Below, piece after piece: positions 47,321 through 56,260 of a stretch of DNA of 64,000 bases. The stretch spans positions 1 through 64,000 of the forward strand of contig JAOTTD010000009.1 of assembly GCA_029864565.1 (NCBI GenBank), in the 5' to 3' direction. How positions within the stretch are numbered: the stretch's first letter is position 1; each line of letters opens with the position of its first letter. The position numbers were made by a program, and so were the translations under genes. The notes beneath the pieces are model-generated. The model saw only the letters and a program-made list of their open reading frames with translations. It had not been told where the DNA came from and ran no database searches. The stretch is from Thermoplasmata archaeon. GTDB taxonomy: Archaea > Thermoplasmatota > Thermoplasmata > UBA10834.

Positions 47321-48681
47321 AGATAATGAAATTCGGAGGCACATGCCTAGGCACTGAGGACGCCCTCCGAAGAGTCGCGAAGGTGGTCAAGGACGAACCA
47401 GCCGAGAAGATCGTCACGGTGTCGGCAGCGTCTGGTGTGACCAACTCGCTCAAAGAGTTCGTCTCCGTACCCAGGAAGGAGGCGGATATCGATGACTTCC
47501 TGCTCAAACTGAAACTCCGGCACGTCGACCTTCTGCCCAGGAGAGACGGCAGCTCGAGAAAGGAAGCCCTCGAGATGATCGAGAAGAAGATAACTAAACT
47601 CGACCGGCTCCTCTACGGTGTAACTTACACCGAGGAGCTCACGCCCAGAACTTACGACCTGATGCTCAGCGCGGGCGAGAGACTCGCAGCGATTGTCGTG
47701 GCGGCCCGCTTGTCACATCGCAAGCTGGACGCAGTGGCGATGGAGACCGACGCACTTGGACTAGTCACCAACAACCAGCATTTCAACGCCGTAGCGATAC
47801 TGAGCGAGTGCGAGAAGAACCTCAAACCGACCTTGGAGAGCGCGCTGAGCAAGGGCATGTTGCCGGTGGTTACTGGCTTCTTCGGCATCACGAAGAACGG
47901 CCATGTGTCCACCTTCGGAAGGAGCGGGACGGACTACACCGCCTCTGTCTTAGCCCATTCGATGAGGTCCGGACCTATTGAGATCTGGAAAGAAGTCGAT
48001 GGGTTCATGAGCGCCGACCCCAAGATGGTGAAGAACGCCTTTTTGATAGACCGCCTGTCGTACGAGGAGGCGGCGGAGCTGGCGTATTTCGGCGCCCAAG
48101 TGCTGCACCCTCGAGCCGTCCAACCAGCCCGGCTGCGGGGGATCGAGATGGTCATCAAGAACCTGTACGACCCGAAATCTCCGGGCACAATTGTTGGCAA
48201 CAGCAGGGCCACGAGGAAGGACGTAATCAAGAGCGTATCCTATGTCCCGAAGGTCGCGACGCTCAAGATCTACGATACAGGGGCAGGATACAAGTCTGGA
48301 TTCCTCTCCGACATATCCACATGCCTCACCAACGAGGGCATCAACCTGTTCTCAGCGACCACTTCCCAGACTTGCGTGGCCGTGATTATCGACGAGAACG
48401 ACGTCGCCGCGGCGAAGAAGGCGATGAAGACGCACATCGCTGGAGTCGGCGAGAGCTTCGAGATCGAAGACGGACGGGCGTTGGTGTGCGCCGTCGGAGA
48501 AGGCCTCGGAAGAACGAAAGGCGTGGCCGCCAGAGTGTTCAAGGCGGTGGCGTCGAAGGATGTCAACGTCGAGTTGATATCAGCGGGAGCGTCGACCGTC
48601 GCATACCATTTCACAGTGGACCAGAAAGATCTTAGGAAGACGGTCAGAGCGATCCACAAGGAGTTTTTCGGATACGTCTAG
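47317..48681 (+). CDS. lysC: aspartate kinase
   Basis: KIMKFGGTCLGTEDALRRVAKVV...TFGRSGTDYTASVLAHSM...; TTG start with GGTGA 4 nt upstream. Confidence 0.94.
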   Translation: MKIMKFGGTCLGTEDALRRVAKVVKDEPAEKIVTVSAASGVTNSLKEFVSVPRKEADIDDFLLKLKLRHVDLLPRRDGSSRKEALEMIEKKITKLDRLLYGVTYTEELTPRTYDLMLSAGERLAAIVVAARLSHRKLDAVAMETDALGLVTNNQHFNAVAILSECEKNLKPTLESALSKGMLPVVTGFFGITKNGHVSTFGRSGTDYTASVLAHSMRSGPIEIWKEVDGFMSADPKMVKNAFLIDRLSYEEAAELAYFGAQVLHPRAVQPARLRGIEMVIKNLYDPKSPGTIVGNSRATRKDVIKSVSYVPKVATLKIYDTGAGYKSGFLSDISTCLTNEGINLFSATTSQTCVAVIIDENDVAAAKKAMKTHIAGVGESFEIEDGRALVCAVGEGLGRTKGVAARVFKAVASKDVNVELISAGASTVAYHFTVDQKDLRKTVRAIHKEFFGYV

Positions 48682-48709
48682 GCGTTTCCGAATGTCGGTC
48701 AAACCTCGC

Positions 48710-50653
48710 TCACAATATCTCCACGAAGGTAGAGTTCAGGGCGGAGCACTGGCCATATCGCTGCACGAAGTCTGTCGTCACGAAATTAACGTTCGTTCCC
48801 CCGGACAGCTTAGGCCACAGTGCTGAATAGCAGAGAAGGACCCCTTCTGGCACGTTATCCGATAGCTCAACCTTCACATTCGTCTCTCCGAACTCGTTTC
48901 TCAGGGTGATTTGCGAGCCCGCCTCGATGCGTTCGCCCTTCGCGTCCTTCGGGGAGATATAGACCACGGGCTCGAGATTCGGCCACAGGTTATGGTATTG
49001 CGATCTGCACAGCTGCTGGTGCACAGGGGATATCAATTGATAGGGCAGCCGTCCGCGAACCTCAATGTGCGACGGCAATCCGCCGAGGCCTTCCGTCTCA
49101 GCCGCAGATGAGTACAGCTCGATCTTGCCGCTTGGGGTCTGGTAGACAGACCTGTCCACCTGCTTTAGCCTGAGGAAGCCCTTTTTCGTCATGGCGTCGT
49201 AGGTTCCCTCCACAGCTCTGCTCTTTGACACAAGGGTGCGGGCGATCTTCTCGTCCTCCTCGAAGAGCTCCTTCGACCTGAGCTTCATCTTAGCCGCCAG
49301 CGCCCGGAAGAGGTCGGAGTTGCACATCGCCTCACCCATCGGCTCCATAGCCTTCTCGTTCAAAGAAAGATACTGATGAAAGTACGATGTGTGGATGTCG
49401 AAGTGTTCAAATGAAGTCGTCGCCGGAAGAACGATGTCCGCGTAGTCCGCGGTGTCGGTCATAAAGAGGTCGTGGACAACGACGTAAAGGTCCTCCCGCG
49501 AAAACCCCCTTCGAAGCAGCTTCTGGTTTGGAAAGGTGGCCAAGGGGTTCGATCCGCAAACGAACAGCATCTTGGCCGCGTCAGAGTCGAGAGTTCTCCC
49601 AAAGTCCACCATGCAATGTTCCTCCCGCAGCCTCGAGATCAGAGCGGTCCCTTTCAAGTAGTCCCTGTCGAAATCGCCCAGGTTGGTGGAGTAGAAGAAC
49701 CCGCGCTTCTCGCCGATCATCGCCGGGAGGATGCTGATGGCGCGGACCATATCGCCACCGTTCCTGTTGCGCTGCATGCCGTATCCGATCATTATGCAGC
49801 TGGGGCGTAGGGATGTGTAGTCACCCATGAAGTCTTCTATCTGGCTGATGCCGAGGCCAGTGGTTCTGGAGATGTTGCGCATATCGAACTTCTTCACGAC
49901 CTCCTCGAACTTGTCGAAGCCAGTCGTGTTAAGCCTAAGGAACTCCTCGTTGTGAAGGCGGTTCTCGATGAGGTGGTTGACGACACCAAGGGCGAGCGCA
50001 GCGTCCGTAGTGGGACGTATCTGCAGGTGCGTGCCAATCTCAGCAGTCGCGGTTCTTATTGGGTCGATGACATAGATCTTTGCGCCCGCTTTCTTGGCCC
50101 TTTTAAGAATCTCGAATCCGTGTGGGCTAGACCAAGCAGGGTTCATTCCCCAAACGACAATCAGCCGACACTTCTCAATCTCGTCCGGGAGCATTCCATT
50201 GGCCGAACCATACACGACTTCAAGGGCCTTGTCTCCGGCGTCCGAGCAAATCGTCTCCGCTACTCTGGCCGCACCTATTGCATTGAAGAACCTACTCGGA
50301 AAGTGTCTCTGGATCAAGCCCATTGTTCCTGCGTGGCTGAGCTGCACGACGGAGTTCGAGCCGAACTCAGCCGAACGGCTCCTGATCTCCTCCGCGATCT
50401 TCTTTAGGGCATCATCCCATGAGATTCGCTCGAACTGGCCGTCTCCCTTCTTGCCCATCCGCTTCATCGGGTAGAGGACCCTGTCCTTGGAGTTGGCGTG
50501 CTGCGGCAGGCCCTTGCCTTTGGCACATATCATCTTTCCGGTGAATGGTTGTTTCTTGTTTGCCTCTACAGAGTGCAGCTTCCCTGCTCGGACACGGGTG
50601 ATCATAGAACAAGTGTCGGGACAATCCCTCGGACAGGTGCTGAAGATGTACAA
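48710..50653 (-). CDS. molybdopterin oxidoreductase catalytic subunit ([4Fe-4S] type)
   Basis: STCPRDCPDTCSMITRV...MICAKGKGLPQHANSKDRVLYPMKR...GMNPAWSSPHGFEILKRAKKAGAKIYVIDPIRTATAE. Confidence 0.9.
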   Translation of the reverse strand: MYIFSTCPRDCPDTCSMITRVRAGKLHSVEANKKQPFTGKMICAKGKGLPQHANSKDRVLYPMKRMGKKGDGQFERISWDDALKKIAEEIRSRSAEFGSNSVVQLSHAGTMGLIQRHFPSRFFNAIGAARVAETICSDAGDKALEVVYGSANGMLPDEIEKCRLIVVWGMNPAWSSPHGFEILKRAKKAGAKIYVIDPIRTATAEIGTHLQIRPTTDAALALGVVNHLIENRLHNEEFLRLNTTGFDKFEEVVKKFDMRNISRTTGLGISQIEDFMGDYTSLRPSCIMIGYGMQRNRNGGDMVRAISILPAMIGEKRGFFYSTNLGDFDRDYLKGTALISRLREEHCMVDFGRTLDSDAAKMLFVCGSNPLATFPNQKLLRRGFSREDLYVVVHDLFMTDTADYADIVLPATTSFEHFDIHTSYFHQYLSLNEKAMEPMGEAMCNSDLFRALAAKMKLRSKELFEEDEKIARTLVSKSRAVEGTYDAMTKKGFLRLKQVDRSVYQTPSGKIELYSSAAETEGLGGLPSHIEVRGRLPYQLISPVHQQLCRSQYHNLWPNLEPVVYISPKDAKGERIEAGSQITLRNEFGETNVKVELSDNVPEGVLLCYSALWPKLSGGTNVNFVTTDFVQRYGQCSALNSTFVEIL

Positions 50654-50786
50654 CTTCGTCCCCTCCTGTTGGAGATTCGTGGCGCTTGGCCCTTAAAGGA
50701 TTATACTGGAATTTATACATTGGCCGCAAGGCGCCGTGCCAGGGAAGTACGCTCCTTGCGTCGCACACCGTTCGGGCTGGATGGCC

Positions 50787-51290
50787 TCATTGCCAATGCG
50801 AGCCCCATCCGTTCGACATGAACAGCTCGCCAAGAGGCTTCCTCTTCCTCGAGGAGGGGGAACTCGTTGGGTAGCCCAGAGTCATACATATGGGAACTTC
50901 GTGGTCATCGGGTATTCCTAGCACCTGTCGCACGCCATTTGGGTCAAAATCACCTATCCAACAAGTCCCGAGGCCCAACTCCACCGCTCTCAAGGACACA
51001 TGGTCGAGGGCAATCGCCAGGTCGACCGTGGACATGGTGCCTCCAGATTCCGCGACTCCGACCAGGTATGCGTAGCACTCGCCAACGAATCGCTGTCCTC
51101 CCGAAACGGGGACCAGGCTTTCGAGCGTCTTCCTGTCCGTGACCACGACGATCCTCCAATCCTGTCGGTTATTTGCAGAAGGGGCCAGTCGCGCCGCCTC
51201 CAAGACCTGTGCCAACACTTCAGCCGTGACGGCTCGGCCATCGTACTTCCTGATACTCCTTCTAGATTCTATCGCATCAATGACATCCAA
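50787..51290 (-). CDS. nitroreductase-family protein
   Basis: LDVIDAIESRRSIRKYDGRAVTAEVLAQVLEAARLAPSANNRQDWRIVVVTD; TTG start 51290 proposed. Confidence 0.88.
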   Translation of the reverse strand: MDVIDAIESRRSIRKYDGRAVTAEVLAQVLEAARLAPSANNRQDWRIVVVTDRKTLESLVPVSGGQRFVGECYAYLVGVAESGGTMSTVDLAIALDHVSLRAVELGLGTCWIGDFDPNGVRQVLGIPDDHEVPICMTLGYPTSSPSSRKRKPLGELFMSNGWGSHWQ

Positions 51291-51294
51291 GGAA

Positions 51295-51825
51295 TCACCC
51301 CTTGCCGACCTTCTCCCCAATCGTGCGGTAGTCCCCCCAGTAAAGCAGCATCTTGCCTTTGTCGTAGTCTTCACGCTGCCTCGCAGCCACGATCTCGCCT
51401 ACGAACCAGGTGTGATCTCCTGTGTCAATCTCGTGCGTCTTCACGCATTCGATATTGACTGGACATTCCGCTATCAGCGGCGCCGACACCTTGGAGGCCT
51501 TCTCGCGGGTTAGTCCCGCTGCCTCGAACTTATCCAGCTTCTTCCCGGATTTCGAGCCACATATCTTCACCGCTCTAAGAAGAGACACATCAGGCACGTT
51601 GATTGCGAAATCCTTGCTCTCCTTGAACAACCGAAAGCTGAATCGCGCCGGAGCTATCCCGACGCCTATGAGCGCTGGCTTGAATGAGAACACGTGGCAA
51701 AGCGCTAGCGTTATGACGTTGTCCTTCTCTCCCCGAACAGTGCCGAGCACGACGGGAAAACCAGAGAACACATCCTCAGCGTCGGTTGATGATAGCACCC
51801 GCTTCGTCATCACATCACCTGACAT
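51295..51825 (-). CDS. flavin reductase-like FMN-binding protein
   Basis: FPVVLGTVRGEKDNVITLALCHVFSFKPALIGVGIAPARFSFRLFKESKDFAINVPD. Confidence 0.88.
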   Translation of the reverse strand: MSGDVMTKRVLSSTDAEDVFSGFPVVLGTVRGEKDNVITLALCHVFSFKPALIGVGIAPARFSFRLFKESKDFAINVPDVSLLRAVKICGSKSGKKLDKFEAAGLTREKASKVSAPLIAECPVNIECVKTHEIDTGDHTWFVGEIVAARQREDYDKGKMLLYWGDYRTIGEKVGKG

Positions 51826-51834
51826 GTCACCGGC

Positions 51835-52206
51835 CTACTCGCCCAAGAGTTTGCGATAGTCGTCTGCGGACATGAGCGAAGCGAAGCTTGATGCATCGCT
51901 GACCTCGATAGCGGCTATCCAGCCCTCACCGTATGGGTCGGTGTTCAACAGTTCCGGGGAGTCGACGAGTTTGTCGTTCGCCTCCTTGACAATGCCAGTG
52001 ACAGGAGCGAAGACTTCCGAGACCGTCTTAACGGACTCGACGTTGGCGACCACTTCGCCCTCTCCAATCTTCTTGCCTACGGATGGGAGCTCAACAAACA
52101 CTATCTCGGTCAACTCGTTCTGAGCGTGGTCTGTGAGCCCCAATCTAGCGACCTTTCCTTCAATCTTCACGTACTCGTGGTCTTTGGTGTATTTTAGGTC
52201 TGGCAT
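51835..52206 (-). CDS. gcvH: glycine cleavage system H protein
   Basis: DLKYTKDHEYVKIEGKVARLGLTDHAQNELTEIVFVELPSVGKKIGEGEVVANVESVKTVSEVFAPVTG (lipoyl-lysine motif). Confidence 0.94.
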   Translation of the reverse strand: MPDLKYTKDHEYVKIEGKVARLGLTDHAQNELTEIVFVELPSVGKKIGEGEVVANVESVKTVSEVFAPVTGIVKEANDKLVDSPELLNTDPYGEGWIAAIEVSDASSFASLMSADDYRKLLGE

Positions 52207-52417
52207 TATCTCGGACGTATCTCGCACCCCCAGCTCCAGCACATTAGCTTAGTCTAATTTATATGTTGCCACGCATAGCCAGGCAGATGTTTCACCGGCG
52301 TCAGTCAAAAGGAATTCTTGCTCGGGACTTCATTCAGAGCGCCCCCGGAGCGTGATTCTGTCAATCATTGAGAGAAGGACCCAAGGGCAGAACCCCTCCG
52401 AGATGTTGAGCGCAGGC

Positions 52418-52891
52418 TCATGACTCGCCCTTCTTCCCACGAATATTCTTGACGACTATCGCGGGATGGCAGCTCCTGTTGAACTCGGAGCATCCGTTGC
52501 ATCCGACGAGCGTCTTCGGCCCTTTCTCCTTCGCTCCGAGGACTCTGAAGCCGATGCTCCTGTAGAATTCGGGAACTCGGACCTTTGCCCACAGCTCGGT
52601 CACCCCCCGAACTCTTGCCTCGTCCTCCACTAGCGCGACGAGTGAGGTTCCCACCCCTCTCAGCCTCACGCTGGAATCGACTGCGACCCATTCGAGGAAG
52701 AGCTGTCCATTCTCACACTCGAGCGCTGCAGAACCCATCAATCGCCCGTCAAGATAGTACCCGAAAGCAGCAACAATACCCTCCACGGACTTGTCCGTCA
52801 CATCCAAGCCAGCTCGGACAGCGAGTTCTCTCACCGCTTCATAATCCTGCGTTCGCTTGAATGATTGTAGGCCGTTGGGAGCGCTCTCCAT
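52418..52891 (-). CDS. GNAT-family N-acetyltransferase
   Basis: LFLEWVAVDSSVRLRGVGTSLVALVEDEARVRGVTELWAKVRVPEFYRSIGFRVLG. Confidence 0.85.
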   Translation of the reverse strand: MESAPNGLQSFKRTQDYEAVRELAVRAGLDVTDKSVEGIVAAFGYYLDGRLMGSAALECENGQLFLEWVAVDSSVRLRGVGTSLVALVEDEARVRGVTELWAKVRVPEFYRSIGFRVLGAKEKGPKTLVGCNGCSEFNRSCHPAIVVKNIRGKKGES

Positions 52892-53045
52892 CGTCCACGC
52901 TGAAGAACGACTACGGCTTATACCTTTGCCACGACCAGCTTGCTGCCGCCCTGTGACAATCGACCTAGTCTCTGTACTCGACGCACCACACGCTACTGGA
53001 CTAAGAACGCTAGACCGACGTGGTCTCTAATCCAGCAGGGTCCAC

Positions 53046-53200
53046 CTAAACGTCTGGCACGGTCGCAAAAGGTACATTTTCTGCCGTTTCTTGCATCTGG
53101 ATACGTTGATTTCGGACCGCCTCGAAAGCCTTGCATTGGTCGCCCAAATTGACTCCGATATATCGCAGGGTCATCTCGGTAGATTCGTGATTGCTGCAGG
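53046..53200 (-). pseudogene. possible tyrosine-recombinase C-terminal remnant
   Basis: NHESTEMTLRYIGVNLGDQCKAFEAV resembles integrase C-termini (NHSS..TLRYIGI); no upstream catalytic domain visible. Confidence 0.4.
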
Positions 53201-53286
53201 GTCGTTTGGATTGGCCATAGACCGTACAAGAATACATCGTCTGATGCTCAGACCCAGCATTCTAATATACTCTAGGCAGGATACAT

Positions 53287-54687
53287 ATGGGCGTGGGAAC
53301 CCGAGTAGGAATTCTGCTTGCATTATCTGTCATCATGATGTTCGTCATGCCCTTGTTCTCCGTGCCCGTGGCCGGTGATGGGCTCGCCTCACGATACGAT
53401 ACTGCGCGTGATGCTTGGTACACTCTCGCAGAGAGGGACCAGTTCTGCATAATCAACTATGACGACGGGATTGAGAAGATGATCGTTCAGATACAACTGG
53501 ACGGTTCTGAATTGCGCTCGTCTGAGAAGATAGCTTGGTTGTTCCCCATACCTGCGCTACCTGAGAGTGTGTCTCTCAGACACTTTCGGGTAATTCCGAG
53601 ATTCGATGGCTATTCGTTGGGCTCGGCCGTTCTGGAGAAGGTTGCGGATAGCACGTCCTGGAGTTTCGCATTTGGCACACAGCTGTACACTGCGCCCGCT
53701 CTTGGCTACTACGCGACATTGGGATTTGGCGGCTCCAGTGGTATAGAGGATTCCGTTGAGAGTTACGCCATATTGAACCAGTACGGCGTCACTACCGAGG
53801 TCTTGGCCGTGGACAGCTCAGAAGCGCTAGGCGTCTATCTGACTTCGAAGGAGTTGGCATTACCTGAAGAGGCGGAGCTTGCCATTGAGAATTATCTGGA
53901 TGGTGACTACTCCTTTGTATTGTCTTGGGTATCCAGCGTTTCGTCCTTTCTTACACAGGCCTTCAAGATACCGGGAACGGACACCTACTCTCTGGGTATC
54001 GGCGTTGAATTTCCGTGCGATGGCATCTTCTTCCCGCTTGAGATGACAAGTGCATACGATACGCTCGAGATACCCATAACCGTGCAGGTTCTCGACCATG
54101 TGACTCCAGACGAGTACCCATCCGGAGGGAATCTCGACTTCTCATGCAAATACCGGGTCCAGGACACCTTCCGTCCTACGGAATTCCTAGAGAAATACAT
54201 AGAGGAATTCGATTATTTCTTCGCCGAGCAGATCGCCGCGAACGATGGTTCATTATTCCTTAAATCGGTCGATTACACAGTCGTTAGGTTCGACGGTCCG
54301 GCTGGGGAACTCACCGAGGATCTCTGGCTGTCCGATTCACGGCCTTTAAGCGTCTCGTCGCTACAGTTCGTTGGCGACCACCCTTGGTTGGTGGTGTTGG
54401 CCGTGTTCATATTGGTTTCATGCATATCCAGCCTGGTCGCGTGTGTAATCATCTTCGGCTGGAATGCGCGACTAACTCGGACATACATTATTCTCGGCGC
54501 TGCAAATCTCTTCTCCATTGCAGGATACTACTTCGCATATGACGCGGTGACGCCTAGGCTCGAGAGAGAGAATGTCAACACTGAACGAAAGGGATGGAGG
54601 TTGATGTTGCTGTTCTCGGGATTGTTCATCTATCAGCTTGGGTTCGTCTACTTCGTGTTCTTCTATCGCCCGACGGTGGGAATGTGA
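53287..54687 (+). CDS. membrane-anchored extracellular protein, DUF2330-like
   Basis: N-terminal signal/TM; ERDQFCIINYDDGIEKMIVQIQLDGSELRSSEKIAWLFPIPALPESVSL; C-terminal TM helices. Confidence 0.65.
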   Translation: MGVGTRVGILLALSVIMMFVMPLFSVPVAGDGLASRYDTARDAWYTLAERDQFCIINYDDGIEKMIVQIQLDGSELRSSEKIAWLFPIPALPESVSLRHFRVIPRFDGYSLGSAVLEKVADSTSWSFAFGTQLYTAPALGYYATLGFGGSSGIEDSVESYAILNQYGVTTEVLAVDSSEALGVYLTSKELALPEEAELAIENYLDGDYSFVLSWVSSVSSFLTQAFKIPGTDTYSLGIGVEFPCDGIFFPLEMTSAYDTLEIPITVQVLDHVTPDEYPSGGNLDFSCKYRVQDTFRPTEFLEKYIEEFDYFFAEQIAANDGSLFLKSVDYTVVRFDGPAGELTEDLWLSDSRPLSVSSLQFVGDHPWLVVLAVFILVSCISSLVACVIIFGWNARLTRTYIILGAANLFSIAGYYFAYDAVTPRLERENVNTERKGWRLMLLFSGLFIYQLGFVYFVFFYRPTVGM

Positions 54688-54751
54688 ATCGCAGAAGACC
54701 AACGTAGGTCCGCCGGGGTGGATGGATCAGGTAGGAAACACAACCTGAGTT

Positions 54752-55021
54752 ATGTTATGCGAGGTAGGCAACGTGAAGGGGCTTCTGGCGGAAGCCCTTA
54801 GGCAATCGAAGGCGATTCAACCAACAGAGGGCCTGGCTATGATTAAGATTCTTTACATCACTGGATTGGTGATTTGTGGAATCGCCGCAGGGTTACTGTT
54901 GATGGGTAAGATTGAATCTGGTGTGGCAGCACTTGTGGGCATTGTCGGGATCGGTTTGATGGGTTCATCTGGATTGACCGTTTTTCTGCTCCCACTATGT
55001 CGCCGTGAGAGAAGACCATAG
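54752..55021 (+). CDS. small two-TM membrane protein
   Basis: ILYITGLVICGIAAGLLLMGKIESGVAALVGIVGIGLMGSSGLTVFLLPL; true start may be ATG near 54839. Confidence 0.4.
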   Translation: MLCEVGNVKGLLAEALRQSKAIQPTEGLAMIKILYITGLVICGIAAGLLLMGKIESGVAALVGIVGIGLMGSSGLTVFLLPLCRRERRP

Positions 55022-55028
55022 GGGCGGA

Positions 55029-55355
55029 ATGCCAGAGAAAGAGCCATATGGGCGGGAGAATAATGCGGGGTGGGTGCTAAGTGTGGATTTCAAATACACT
55101 CTGGTAGGAGACCCGGCTGAGAGACTCGCGACAATCAAGCGGAAAGCAGCTCAGAAGTTCGTGACCTTCGTGGGGGATTTGTCTGAAGGAACCTTTTCAG
55201 GAGACATGCCGTTGCCGATAATCGGAGATATGACAGTCAGAGGACGTTACAGAATCAACGGCGACCAGATTACTGTGGCGGTATCCGACAAACCGGAGTC
55301 ATACTCTTGGGACAAGGTGGATTTGATGCTCCGAGATTTCATCGAGGGCGACTAA
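55029..55355 (+). CDS. hypothetical protein (possible PHA granule-associated-like fold)
   Basis: VDFKYTLVGDPAERLATIKRKAAQKFVTFVGDLSEGTFSGDMPLPIIGDMTVRGRYRINGDQITVAVSDKPESYSWDKVDLMLRDFIEG. Confidence 0.5.
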   Translation: MPEKEPYGRENNAGWVLSVDFKYTLVGDPAERLATIKRKAAQKFVTFVGDLSEGTFSGDMPLPIIGDMTVRGRYRINGDQITVAVSDKPESYSWDKVDLMLRDFIEGD

Positions 55356-55632
55356 ACCGTGAATGAGTTCATCCTATTCTTTACATAAAGAGTCGGGCCA
55401 GCTATGGAATAAGCTCTCGGAAGCCATCTGATTCTTTTCAATCCAGTCGGGGAGAGAAGTATCAGATGCCAAGTGAGAAAAGGCCATAGGGGCGGTAATA
55501 GGAAAGGGGTTTGACTCCGGCCAATTCCCCGCTGATCGAATCCGATCTTCACCTTACTGGTCTTCGCGCTCGTCTATCCGAATTTATGACTTCCTTCAAT
55601 AAATGATGGTCGCTGCCAGACTAGTGTCTCCG

Positions 55633-56163
55633 TCACGCGAAGGCGCCCAAGCATGCGAGCATTACGCCCAACGAAACGAGCGATATGATTGCGTTCGCCA
55701 TGATGTCGTTGTATCTGAAAGGGCCTGAAAACCTGCGCCCGGTGATTGGATGAAGCAGTCTGCAGCCCTGAAAAGTCAGGGCGTCTTCTCCAGCGTGCGC
55801 GAAGGACGCAATGAACACAACGGCCACAGACGTTGTTGCGGCAGAGGAGTCGGAGAATGGGAGATAGGCCCCACGCAAGGCCACCACGAGAATCAGCAAC
55901 CAGGCGAGTGATAACAGCGCCGAGCCCGACAGGCTGTGGGTCCATACGGACCGGTGAGCATTTCTAGACAGAGGCATGAGGAAGACATCGGAGTCCGGCA
56001 GCAATCCCGCAACTGCGCCGATGCAAACTAACTCCGGCCAGCTGCTATCTGCAAGTCTAGAGATGACCGCTCCAATGGCCATCCCGGTGGCCAAATGTGT
56101 CGCCCACTTCGTAAGTGCACCCCAGGAGGCCGATTGGCTCTGCTTTGCAGTGATTGCATGCAA
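55633..56163 (-). CDS. YdjM/DUF457-type membrane-bound metal-dependent hydrolase-like protein
   Basis: WATHLATGMAIGAVISRL...GAVAGLLPDSDVFL...HRSVWTHSLSGSALLS; start within ORF 55633..56268 uncertain. Confidence 0.75.
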   Translation of the reverse strand: MHAITAKQSQSASWGALTKWATHLATGMAIGAVISRLADSSWPELVCIGAVAGLLPDSDVFLMPLSRNAHRSVWTHSLSGSALLSLAWLLILVVALRGAYLPFSDSSAATTSVAVVFIASFAHAGEDALTFQGCRLLHPITGRRFSGPFRYNDIMANAIISLVSLGVMLACLGAFA

Positions 56164-56260
56164 CATTATTGAATCTTGTCCTGGCGTTCGCAGGAGCGAA
56201 CAGACAGCAAATGTTATTAATCGCAACCCTGATTGCTCGGTAAAGAAGGTGGTGGACCAC

